Assembly (NCBI GenBank): GCA_000827205.1 | Contig: KN832554.1 | Location: 3,679,815 to 3,743,814 of the forward strand | Length of the DNA stretch: 64,000 nt | Direction of reading: 5' to 3' | From: Plicaturopsis crispa FD-325 SS-3 | Taxonomy: Eukaryota > Basidiomycota > Agaricomycetes > Amylocorticiales > Amylocorticiaceae | Shown here: piece by piece, positions 23,512 to 34,809 of the stretch | How positions within the stretch are numbered: the stretch's first letter is position 1 | Layout of the letters: each line of letters opens with the position of its first letter | Translations under genes and position numbers: made by a program | Notes under the pieces: generated by a model | Databases searched by the model: none | The model's input: only the letters and a program-made list of their open reading frames with translations | What the model was told of the DNA's origin: nothing

Positions 23512-23840
23512 ATGCGCTCAACGCTTACCAAATTGCTGGACCTCTATGTAGCACCGGAACCGCCTCACGCGCATCCGGCTGCTCCTCCCGAGCTCAGGAA
23601 AGCGTTCCCTGATTTCCTGAGGAAATTCGAGGCATCTGCGTCTTCGGGGGCGTCACCCAAGAAGAGTGAAAGCGGGAAGCAGGCGTATTCTGAGTTCTGG
23701 GAAGCCCCGTCGCGTTTCTGGGTAAAGGAGCTTGACGAGGCTGAGATAGATGCTATATCGGTGAGTTGGACGGTCGGCATTTGAGGAACACTCAACTGAC
23801 TATGCTTATGCTCCAGAGTGGAGGAGCATCCTTACATTAA
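23512..23840 (+). CDS. small conserved-looking protein, function unknown
   Basis: A two-exon gene of about 90 residues. The start is the ATG at 23512; an upstream in-frame ATG at 23473 is less likely. Exon 1 ends at 23760 and the intron 23761-23816 (GTGAGT...CTCCAG) joins to the codons for SGGASLH and a stop. The protein has a basic amphipathic start, a Pro/Ala segment, LRKAFPDFLRKFEAS, a Ser/Lys linker and an aromatic, acidic end (EFWEAPSRFWVKELDEAE). Its size and basic start would fit a mitochondrial protein, perhaps a ribosomal subunit, but I cannot name it. Confidence 0.55.
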
Positions 23841-24177
23841 CCGTCGTGTCAACAATGGTGTCCATCTTTTCATCGGCATGTAATAACATATGCATGTGTG
23901 TCTATTCTCTGTCCCTCTCATACCCTCCCTTGAGTGATACATACTGCACGGTCCATTTTATGCGCGGCCCGTGGTGTTTGCTCCAGGTCAATACCTGTCC
24001 ATTCTTTTGAGTCGGACGCGCTCAACTGATAGTCAGTAACCTGACAAGATGCGACAGCATGTCCCCATACTCCCTGGTACGCTTCCAAGAAAGAGGAAAC
24101 AACCCATAGCGAAGTGGTTATTATGAACACTGGAGTTACCGAGCGACAGTATACAATTGACAAAGCCGGGATGTTGA
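23841..24177. other. convergent 3' spacer
   Basis: 337 bp between two converging genes; nothing supported. Confidence 0.5.
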
Positions 24178-25301
24178 TTAGTCCTTCTCTGCGTACGCCA
24201 ACAAGTAGCTTTCGACCTCGTCTTCGCTCAGCACTCGCCAATTGCCCTTCGACCGCGCATCCTCGTCCTGACTATCTGAAACAATCCCAATCTCGATCTC
24301 CCCAGCTTTGTAGTCCGTTCCGTGAACGGTCGACATTGCCTCGATAGCCATCTACCGATGAGGTCATGTAAGCGTTATTTAGCACAAAGAAATGTCAGAG
24401 CGCACCTCGATGACCTCTTTCTTATCGAGGGTTTTCCCGGCCTTCGTCGCATCATCCGCGCCCTTCCCACCATCAAGTTTCTTCCACTTCTTCTCGAGGT
24501 GGTTCATTGCCTCCTGCTGCTTTTGCCCGGCAGCGGTCGCGTGGAATCCGACGAAGTAACCTGCGGGGTCGAGCTTGAAGATTTGCGGGCCAAATTCGGG
24601 GTCAATACCGATGAGTATCATGGCTGCAAAGTAAGTGTGTATCAGAAACGGGGTATCTCTACGCAAGGAGATGGCCTCCACATACAGATACCAAGTGGCC
24701 GCATCGCCGCGCGTTGTGTGTAGACCTGGTTTATATTTGCGAGCCGTCTTGCAAGGGCATCGGGGGTGATCTCGTAGCCATATTTGTACCGGAACTCCGC
24801 AGCCTCTGAACGCGCTCGTGTGATTTGTGCCCGCGCGTCAGCTGCAGCGGAGCGGGATTGAGCGATGAAAAAGAACATGTATGGTTTGACGCGCACCAAT
24901 GAGACCAGTCATTACACATCCGATTGTGGGTGTGATGCTGAAGAGGTGGGTGATGGTAGACGCGTCAAGGAGTTTATCCTAGTCCATTCAATATAACATG
25001 GCTCGCATGGAATTAGCAAAATCTACGCACGGGAACCTTCTTCTGCGTTATCACTACTGCCGTGTCCTTCCCCCTAACTGATACGGCTGTATGCCCAGAG
25101 CCGGATATTGCCTTGAAGGCATATTCTGGAGGGTTTAGACAGTGAGATCGAGGAACGGCTGAGCGATGAGATTCACCGACCGACTTGGTACAACCGTCCT
25201 TCCGGGGAGAAAACGGTGAGATATCTAACATAATATTCATGAGCTACGGCGCGAAATACAGAGCAAGGGAGCAGATACCTGTCGTATGAAGTCCTGGACA
25301 T
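24178..25301 (-). CDS. SCL1: 20S proteasome subunit alpha (PSMA6/Scl1 type)
   Basis: A structural alpha-ring subunit of the 20S proteasome, in cytosol and nucleus. Six or more exons give about 262 aa, normal for the family. The start MSRTSYDR is followed, across an intron, by the alpha-type signature [17 protein letters not shown]. Then come [56 protein letters not shown] and [13 protein letters not shown]. The C-terminal exon has [16 protein letters not shown] and ends LLAYAEKD. The IDPEFGP and AGQKQQE segments point to the PSMA6/Scl1 subtype. It shares a 303-bp divergent promoter with the RNA polymerase III gene. Confidence 0.95.
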
Positions 25302-25604
25302 GGCAGTAAGAAATACAGATGGCTTGAAGAGACGGGACGCGCAAGTGCATTGACCGCGAAACGCCACCAACCAAACAGATGTCAACGTGTCTTCTCAGTC
25401 GAATTTCTGCAGTGGGACTCGGTTTCTGACTGTTTTCTACGCTTTCTGCTCCCTGTCTTGGCTGTACGACGCGCATCCTGGTCCGGTCTACTATAGACGA
25501 CGCAGGAACCACTACCCACATTTTTGAAGTCGCGTTTTTCTCGGGGGACCACTGGGGGGCGTCGGACGGCGAATTCGACATAGCTCCGGACGCTTGAATC
25601 CAAG
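25302..25604. promoter_or_regulatory. divergent promoter, proteasome subunit / Pol III subunit
   Basis: A 303-bp interval between two divergent start codons, so both core promoters must lie here. I see no motif I can name with confidence. Confidence 0.5.
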
Positions 25605-28600
25605 ATGAAAGAGGCCGTCTCTCATCAAGCGCCAAAGGTTATGTGCGTATCGAGAGCCCTTGTATGGGTGTACCACTAACCAAATCATTTTAGAAAGAAG
25701 TTGCAATTTAGTTTGCTCAATGCACAGGACACCGTGAAGATATCCGAGTTTGAGGTCACTCATCGTGACTTGTATACGCCCGTAGATCGGCTGCCTGTCA
25801 AGGATGGTGTCCTCGACAGACGTCTCGTATGTCCCCATACCAGACATTAAACCCACAAATTACCGACTCTCTTCCCCAGGGCACGACGGAAAAGAACGCG
25901 TTTTGCGAAACCTGTGGATTGTCTTCGGTGGATTGCGTCGGACATTATGCATACATCAAATTGGTCGTCCCCGTCTTTCACATCGGCTACTTTAAGCACA
26001 CGATCGCGATTCTCCAATGTATCTGCAAGGTGCGTCCTTGACGAATATATCTACGTGACTGTTTTGACGAGGTTGTTTCCTCAAGACGTGTGCTCGTGTC
26101 CTCCTCGAAGAGACAGACCGCCGGGTGTATCTCAAGCGCTTTCGCCGGCCAAACCTCGAGAACATGCAGCGGCAGGTACTCTCTAAAGGTGTCAACACGG
26201 CCGCACGGAAAGTCGTGTACTGTCCTTACTGCTCGGCTACAAACGGAGCTGTCAAGAAGGCCGGGGCACTGAAAATCATTCATGACAAGTTCCGCGCCAA
26301 AAAGACAGCGGATGAGATGGAGCGGTGGAAAAAAACCTTTGCGCCCGCCGTTGAGGCTCAGAAGGAGCTAGGAATCTACATCAACAAGGCCGTGCACGAG
26401 GATTTGAATCCCTTGAAGGTTTTAGATTTGTTCAGGCGGATATCCGATGAAGTAGGTGCTGGCTCCTTGCTTTACATGATAGTCTCTGACGTAGTTGCAG
26501 GATTGCGAGCTGCTGGGTCTACGCCCCACGTACGGAAGGCCAGAGGAATACATATGGCAATACATATCGGTCCCTCCTGTCTGCATCAGACCATCTGTGG
26601 CTCAAGATGGCGCTTCCAACGAGGATGATCTAACGGTCAAGTTAACGGAAATAGTCTTCACCAATGCGCTAATCAAGCAGGGCCTTGCGAAGGGCGCTCC
26701 CACAGCACAGTTCATGGTATGTCGATTTTCTTTGTTGCGCGTCAAATCTAACTCCAGTATCAGGAACACTGGGAGTTTCTACAACTTTCCGTCGCGATGT
26801 ACATAAACTCGGAATTGCCAGGCGTGCCCACTCAGCCCGGGCAGAAGCCAATACGAGGATTCGTTCAGCGTCTCAAGGGCAAGCAGGGTCGTTTTCGTGG
26901 TAACCTGTCGGGAAAACGTGTGGATTTCTCTGGACGTACCGTCATTTCTCCGGATCCCAACTTGCGCATCGACGAGGTCGCTGTTCCCGAAAGGGTCTCG
27001 AAAGTATTGACCTATCCCGAGCGCGTGACCTCGCATAACATAGACATGCTCAAGCGCGCCGTGCTCAATGGCTGCGATGTTCATCCGGGTGCAAACTACG
27101 TTACCGCTGGTAGCAATGGGTTCAAGAAGTTTCTGAGATTTGGAAACCGCACCGCAATAGCGGAGGGTCTGCGATATGGCGACATCGTGGAGAGGCATAT
27201 CATTGACGGTGACATTGTGCTCTTCAATCGTCAACCGAGTTTACACAAAGTCAGTTTCCACGCTTTCAATCGTTGCGACCAATCCTAACCATATTTTTTA
27301 GCTTTCGATCATGTGTCACAGGGTAAGCGCAAGTTATCAGCTATAATGTGTACCCTCACGAATTGATTTGTATAGGTGAAAGTCAGACCATGGCGATCCT
27401 TTCGTCTCAACGAATGTGTTTGCGGACCATACAATGCCGATTTCGATGGCGACGAGATGAATCTTCGTAAGTGCAATGCATTATCCAGGTGCAAAGCGTT
27501 GAACTTACACTCGCAACCGTAGACGTTCCACAAACAGAGGAGGCACGTACGGAGGCACTTGAGCTCATGAGCGTCAAACACAATCTTGTCACGCCACGCA
27601 ATGGTGAACCAGTCATCGCCGCTATTCAAGATTTTATCACGGCTTCATTCCTCCTCTCACGCAAAGACCAATTCTTTGACCGTCGTCAATTTACCCAGAT
27701 ATGTTGTTACCTCGCCGACGCCAATCTCCAAATCGACATCCCTCCACCGACGATCTGGAAGCCCGTGCGGTTGTGGACGGGCAAGCAGATATTCAACGTG
27801 CTTATGCGACCAAACAAGAAATCGAATGTGTTCGTCAACGTCGAATCCAAGTGCAACAAAGAGCAACAGCCGAAACCAGCTGACTATCCCGCCCGCATGA
27901 AGCCCGCTCCTGATCTTTCACCTAATGACGGATGGCTTGTGATTGTTAACAGCGAGATTATGTGTGGGGTGATGGACAAAGCGACAGTTGGGAGCGGGAA
28001 GAAAAAGTCAATATTCGGTGTCATCATGCGAGACTACGGTCCACACGAAGCAGCCGCTGCAATGAATCGGCTTGCAAAACTGTGCGCGCGTTGGCTAGGT
28101 AAATTAGCCGTACAATCATGCCATTCACGCGCTGAATTTCCCCTCTGTCAGCTAACCAGGGGTTCTCTTTGGGAATTAACGACGTCATTCCGGGACCGCG
28201 ACTGGCCTCAGCCAAGGACGACATGGTCGAAGAGGCGTATGCAAAGTGTCTTGATCTTATTGCCCAAGCCAAGAAGGGAAAGCTCGAGAACAAGCCTGGG
28301 TGCGACCAAGAACAGACACTCGAAGCTTTGATATCTTCGGTTCTTTCCAAAGTTCGTGATGCAGTCGGAGAGATATGCATGACGGAGCTGAGTCGCCATA
28401 ATGCGCCTCTTATCATGGCTACAAGTGGTTCGAAGGGTGCGTCACTACTAGATCATGTTGGCCGCGAATGCGTACTAAGCTCGTCCGTAGGTTCCGTGAT
28501 CAATGTTTCTCAGATGGTTGCTTGTGTCGGACAACAAATTATCGCCGGCCATCGTGTGCCGAATGGTTTCCAGGATCGGTCGCTGCCACATTTCCCCAAG

Positions 28601-30830
28601 AAATCTAAGGAGCCTCCGTCGAAGGGCTTCGTCAGAAACAGTTTTTACACCGGTTTATCTGCCACCGAATTTTTGTTCCATGCTATCTCGGGGCGTGAAG
28701 GTCTGGTCGATACGGCTGTCAAGACTGCAGAGACCGGTTACATGCAGCGGCGTCTCATGAAGGCGTTGGAGGACCTCACTACACAATATGATCTCTCGGT
28801 GCGGAATTCCACCGGAGGAGTCGTGCAATTCCGGTATGGTGACGACGGTCTCGATCCTGCATGTCTTGAGGGTGACGCTCAGCCCATTGATTTCGAACGG
28901 GCGTGGAGCCATGCATGTGTAAGTTGGTACATGGTTATCCCTATTTATCTTTTTGGCTGACGTGTTCTTCCTTCAAGGCAATCGGTTCTCGTTCAGGTCG
29001 CAGCCTTCTGCCGTTCGAAATCCTAGAGATCGTGGATAGCGAACTTGCAACGAAGAAATTTTTGGCTGAATGTACGGCGGCATATCTTGCTACTATCCGC
29101 GGCTTCGTTACCGATCGGGTCGCACATCGGTTGGGCGAAGTGCGTAAAAGCCGTGGTATGTTTGATGCCATAGAACGTGAAGAGGAATGGGATGCAGACA
29201 CAGACCTCTCCATGGGCGCTTCCGGTGAGTATATACGAGAGATCAACCGCGACTTATCTCATTTTTCTCCTCAAGCTGCTGACCGCGCGATTGTCGACAA
29301 CAAGTCAAAGGTCACTGAGAGCCAACTGCGCACCTTCCTTGAATTAGCTTGGGTCAAATATGTCAAAGCGAGAATCGAACCAGGTAATCCTTGATCTTTC
29401 CGTTTATTTGGGCTAGACTAACTCCAGTATTCGTCTATCAGGGTCTACAGTAGGGGCTGTGGGCGCTCAGTCCATTGGTGAGCCCGGTACCCAAATGACG
29501 TTGAAGACTTTCCATTTCGCCGGAGTCGCGTCCATGAACGTCACACTTGGTGTACCACGTATCAAGGAGATCATCAATGCCGCCAAGGTTATAAGCACAC
29601 CTATCATCAGTTGCAAGCTGGTGACGAGCGATAGCGAACCATCTGCTCGCATAGTCAAAGGTCGCCTAGAGAAAACCCATCTCGGCGATGTTGCGAGTGT
29701 TTTGGAGGAGGCATGGGCTCCCGAGTATACCTACCTGGGTGTCATAGTCGATGTCGATGCCATCCAGAAGCTTCAGGTAAGGGTATTTCCATCGCTTATT
29801 ATATACTTGGGCTCACCTTCTTCACAGCTTGAACTCACTCTGGACGACATCAAATGGGCAATTGTTGCTGCAAAGAAACTCAAAATCAAGCAGGAGGTAG
29901 AGTGCACATTCCGATGTCTCTGCCTAAATCTGACATTACCGACCCCAGTCGATTACCATCATACCACGACGAAATCGGCTTCGGATTTATATCGATGGTC
30001 AAGACAAGTACTACCGTCTGCGAGAACTAAAACGGCAACTAGCAGACGTAGTTGTCAAGGTGTGTTCTGTCCCCAGACTCGTATCATAATTGTGCTGACA
30101 GACACGACCAGGGTGTGCCTACTATACAACGAGCGGTCATCAACATCAAGGACAAGGATGACGCGAAGGGCAAAAAAGGCGACAAGGAGCTACTAGTCGA
30201 AGGTTATGGTCTCCAAAAGTGTATGGTCACTGAAGGTTCGTAGTGCTCCTTGTTCCGTAGAGCTCGATGACCGTTAACATAATCCACAGGCATTGTCGGC
30301 GAACACACCTCGTCAAACCATGTCATCGAAGTCGCGCAGGTACTCGGCATCGAGGCGGCAAGACGGACGATCATCAACGAGATTCAATATACCATGCAGA
30401 GTCACGGCATGAGTATAGATCCTCGTCATGTCATGTTGCTTGGCGATGTTATGTCGTACAAGGTTCGCCTGCACCCTTCTCAGGAGTCTTTCCTATTTAA
30501 CACGGTGCTGTGTGCAGGGCGAAGTCTTGGGCATCACACGTTTCGGTGTGGCTAAGATGAAAGACAGTGTTCTCATGTTGGCTTCGTTCGAGAAGACGAC
30601 TGATCATCTCTTCGATGCCTCCGCATTCGGCAAAAATGATAGCATCGCAGGTGTATCGGAAAGTATTATTATGGGCAACCCAGCAGCAGGATGCGGTACT
30701 TCGATGTACGTGTCCCATTTCCTCTACCCATTTCCTATGTGTGCTTACCGATAATACAAGGCCCGCATTGTATTCTCCATCTCCTGCTATTAGTAAACCG
30801 CGGAAGTTACTCTTCGAAGGCGCATTGTAG
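25605..30830 (+). CDS. RPC1: RNA polymerase III largest subunit
   Basis: The catalytic largest subunit of RNA polymerase III, which makes tRNAs, 5S and other small RNAs. The start ATG at 25605 gives a short first exon. Exon 2 has [20 protein letters not shown] then GVLDRRLGTTEKN and the zinc-binding CETCG. Many short introns follow. Landmarks: [38 protein letters not shown], the Mg-binding [10 protein letters not shown] (codons near 27434-27463), the funnel/bridge-helix region [11 protein letters not shown] and [17 protein letters not shown], the trigger-loop side [21 protein letters not shown], and a C-terminal domain ending [13 protein letters not shown] without the Pol II heptads. The [15 protein letters not shown] segment and the ending fit Pol III rather than Pol I or II. 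The frame is intact throughout. Confidence 0.95.
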
Positions 30831-31213
30831 ACTGTCGGGCATTTATAATCTAACATCAATGTATATTATCAACTGTTGTGTCGGGGGTGTACCATTAATA
30901 CCAAGCGCGCATTGTCTACCAAAGAATGCAGTATTTTGAGGCAACTTGGCAGGGCCTTCAAAAGTAGACCGGTAACCGTCTAGTATGAGAAAGGCAAGCT
31001 TGAACGTGGGAATCCAGAATCGACCGCGTCGAATTGCCTTCCAAGTTCGCGGAGATATCGCGGTGCGTGTCGGGATGACGCAGCTTTCGGTTCTTCGCTT
31101 TGCATTTCTCTCAACACTGTGCTTGGTGCACGAACTGTTCACAGACATAACTATCCCAGTATACTGTGTATACCGAACTCTAGGGTGGTGTTGGATACGA
31201 TCGACTCAAACAT
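30831..31213. other. intergenic spacer
   Basis: 383 bp between two plus-strand genes; nothing supported beyond the 3' and 5' flanks. Confidence 0.5.
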
Positions 31214-32572
31214 ATGAGCAATGTTGGGCAGCACCTGCTCTCAGGTCAGACACTTCTGCAATCCCTCTTCGGTCGCTGGTTTTTGACCTAGTACGTCCAG
31301 GCGCTTTGTCGGGACTCACATCGACTCTTTGTCTCCAGCCTTGTGAGTGAGTCGGTGTTTGACTGGGATGATTGACACATATCCTATCACTAGTCGACCT
31401 TCTGAAGACAAGAGTACAGCAGGGTGACGGCACACTGAAACCACGGTGAGGTTCTTCCCCGAAATTAGCCTGGCCACTTCGTGCGTTCTCATGGTTCGTT
31501 CAGAAACACTGCATTCATTGTTCGGACCACCCGAGAGATAATTGCCGCCAATGGTCTAGCAGGATTATGGAGGGGCACGACCGCCACGCTTGCTCGGTAG
31601 GCTCTCCTTTGCGCGTCACATCTTCACCGTTTACGAATATGAACCACACGGTGCGGCCAGAAATGTACCCGGTGTGGCACTGTACATGACTAGTCTGACC
31701 CAGCTGCGCATGATCATGGCGTCGTCGCCATATTTTGAAGCAGTACGGAAACAATCCCCGTCCAGGAATAGTTCCGTCCTTCCGTCGCTCACAGGTACAG
31801 GCAACATGTTGGCTGGTGCAACGACTCGTGTAGGAGTTGGTTTCCTCTTGAACCCATTTTCTGTGCTGAAAGCGCGGTTCGAGGTGTGTCATCCGCTCCA
31901 GGATAGTCAGTAGATGTCTTCTGACGATATACAGAGTAATATATATGCATACGAAAGCCTAACAGGCGCGTTCATTGCTATAGCACGACAGGGTCCTTCC
32001 GAGCTCCTCAGAGGCTTTTTTGCTTCGTCGTTACGAGATGCACCCTATGCAGGATTGTTTGTCGTCTTCTACGAAGGGATCAAGCGCGAAACTTGTGATT
32101 ATCCGGTGTATCTCTACGTTCAATCATCTCTTAAACGCTTTCCTCTGTCATCCACAGCCTCGCTGTTGCCATCATCGTCGAATGCACATTCGGCTGGCAT
32201 CCATAGCTTTTCTGCTGCGTCGGCAGGGGCAATCGCAACAATGGCGACGCACCCATTCGACGTGATCAAGGTGAGTTAATGGCTTTGGCACGGAGAAATG
32301 TGTACGGAACTCACGCCCTATGTGCAGACGAAAATTCAAGTGCGCAAAGAGGATCGGTACCAAGGGTTTGTGAGGACCGTCGGCACCGTGTGGAACGTTA
32401 GTTCACTTGGTTTTTTTCTAATAAACGCCCAGCTCACCGTGTCATTTGATAGCAACGCGGCTTCATGGGATTTTTCGACGGCGCGTCTCTGCGGATGTCG
32501 CGAAAGATACTCAGTTCGGCCATAGGCTGGGCCGTCTTCGAAGGTATCCTCCTCTTCATGCGCACAACATAG
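31214..32572 (+). CDS. HEM25: mitochondrial glycine carrier (SLC25A38/Hem25)
   Basis: An inner-membrane carrier that imports glycine for haem synthesis. The start ATG at 31214 and about seven exons give roughly 330 aa. Three solute-carrier repeats are visible. Repeat 1 has the signature QPFDLLKTRVQQ (split by an intron inside QPF) and GLAGLWRGTTATLARNVPG. Repeat 2 has NPFSVLKARFES and ELLRGFFASSLRDAPYAGLF. Repeat 3 has THPFDVIKTKIQVR and GFMGFFDGASLRMSRK. The PGVALYMTS and RDAPYAGL stretches fit the SLC25A38 subgroup. It ends 81 bp from the converging acyl-CoA dehydrogenase gene. Confidence 0.9.
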
Positions 32573-32653
32573 GATATATACAAACGATATAGATCCTATC
32601 GCGCGTGCGTTGCGCGTAAATACAATGCATGCGGTCCCATTTCATGGCTACGT

Positions 32654-34366
32654 CTACGAATGCTCTTTCTGTATGAATTTAGCTATCGTCTGCAGCTGGA
32701 TGTTGGATGTTCCTTCATAGATAGCTCCCTGCATTGCATGTCAGCGTTGTCCACTACCTGAGCTAGCAATAGCACTCACAATCTTAGAATCTCTCCAGTA
32801 CTTCTCGATACCGGTCTCCCTTGTGAAGCCGACACCACCCGCCCATTCGATCGCCTGGCCAGAGACACGCTGTGCCACGACGCTAGCCCAGTACTTGGCC
32901 ATAGCCGCCTCCTTGGTGAAGCTCTTTCCCTCCTCCTTCCGACGAGCAGCGTTATACGTGAGGAGACGCGCGCTCTCGATGTCGATTGCAGCCTGAGCGA
33001 TTTGGAAGGCCATACCCTGGAAGGTGCCGATTGGCTGACCGAACTGCTGGCGGGAGTATGTGTACGGCACGGATTTGTTGAACGCGCCCTGTGCGAGACC
33101 GAGCATCTGCGCTGCAATTCCTATCCGACCTGATGATCATGAATCAAGTCAGTGACGCAGTGTAGAGTGTGGTGAGCGTGCCAGCTAGGCACCTTCGTTC
33201 AATATCTCGATAGCAATCTGAAAGACTGGGTAAGCTTCCGGGGTCGAGGCCAGCATGACGAGGACAAATCACCTTGTACCCTTTCCCTTCACCGCCAATG
33301 ATGTTCTCTGCCGGAACTTTAAGGTCGTCGAAATTGAGGGTACATGTCGAAGATGCCCTAATTCCGAGCTTTTGTTCCTTCTTGGCAATCTGAATACCCA
33401 TGTCTTTCGTGGCGACGAAGCATGTAATACCCTTGTATCCTTTGCTGGGGTCCACCTGCGGGCGGTGAATGACTGGGATGATGAATTGGGTGACATTGAC
33501 TACTCACGTTCGCGAAAATTAGGAATATCTCAGCTTCGTAAGAATTGGTAATCCACATTTTCGAGCCGTTGATGATCCAGTTGTCGCCATCCTTCTTCGC
33601 TCGCGTCTGTAGCGCAAAGGCATCAGAGCCTGAAGCAGGCTCCGACAGGCAGAATGAACCGAGCTGTCGATACGTCCATGTTTAGTACACAAACACGCTC
33701 GTGGCTATTGAGGAGGTTTGAGAGTACCTTGTTCTCGGACAGCTGAGGTAACCACTTGTCTTGCTGCTCTTTGGTACCGTATTTACGGAATATCGTGTTT
33801 ACGAGGGTGTTGTGAACATCGCACAGAACAGACACGGACGGGTCAACTTTCGCGAGCTCCTCGATGGCGATGATGGCAGACGTGAAAGAGGACTCTGCGC
33901 CTCCATGATCCGCACTCGTCTCAATACCCATGAGCTACATATTTCCGAACATGAGTAAATTCGCAACTCAAAGTAATCATCACTTACACCCTGCTCGAAC
34001 AATCCCTTGATGATAGCGGGGTCCATCTGTTCATTCTCGTCCATCTCGCGGACTTTAGGCCCGACGACATCCGTTGCAAACCGCTGCACTGTAGATACCC
34101 TGGTAAATGCCCCCACCGAACCCCAGAAACATGCAACGAACATACCGGATTCGCGCAGCATCTGCTCCTCGTCGGTATAAACGTCCAGGGAGTTTATCCC
34201 TGAGGCGGATTCACGCATGCAGCGTGATGCAGAGAAGCCCCTGCTGAATATTATATGTTAGTCCCGAGAGAATGAGTTCGACACGGATTGAAGCGCACCT
34301 CGCTGCAACAGGTGTTATCACCCGAGCACGAAGGGGCTTGACAGATCGTACGGCGTTGCGAAACAT
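32654..34366 (-). CDS. acyl-CoA dehydrogenase, short/branched-chain type
   Basis: A mitochondrial FAD enzyme that introduces the alpha-beta double bond in short or 2-methyl-branched acyl-CoAs (fatty acid or isoleucine catabolism). The start at 34366 opens an Arg-rich presequence ([16 protein letters not shown]). The domain then has [16 protein letters not shown], the FAD-site [66 protein letters not shown] and the catalytic-base loop [14 protein letters not shown]. The last exon is tiny and ends at 32654. About eight introns, frame intact. The subfamily (ACADSB) is from overall pattern. Confidence 0.9.
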
Positions 34367-34809
34367 AGCGACAAGAGTGGAACGGAAGAAGAACAGAAGG
34401 CTTGTTGGGGAAGAAAAGCAAGGTGACCGTGACAGACCCGCCTTTCGACCCTTCCGGGACGGCGGGGTAGCTAAACAATCACAAGGAATTATTATTGCGC
34501 GCCGTTTGCCACATGGCATTGTATGTTCTACTTATGTTTCCCCGTGGGGCCCCAAGCGTTCATGAAGAAAACTCGACATTTATAAAAGACGTAGGCCTAG
34601 ACAGATTAAAACCATATACTGAAGGTAGAGACTACACCCAAGAAGATGAGCATATTGTGTAAGTGAGGAGAGCGCTGACATGGAAGGACGACAAAACAAA
34701 CGAGCAATGCGTAAAAAGATCCGCACACGACAACAGCAGGCAAGCGCGTCAGTACTCAAAGCATATAAGAGAGAGTATATTGTCCTGGGACTGCAGGCAG
34801 AGTGATGCA
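34367..34809. other. intergenic spacer
   Basis: 443 bp between two minus-strand genes; nothing supported. Confidence 0.5.
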
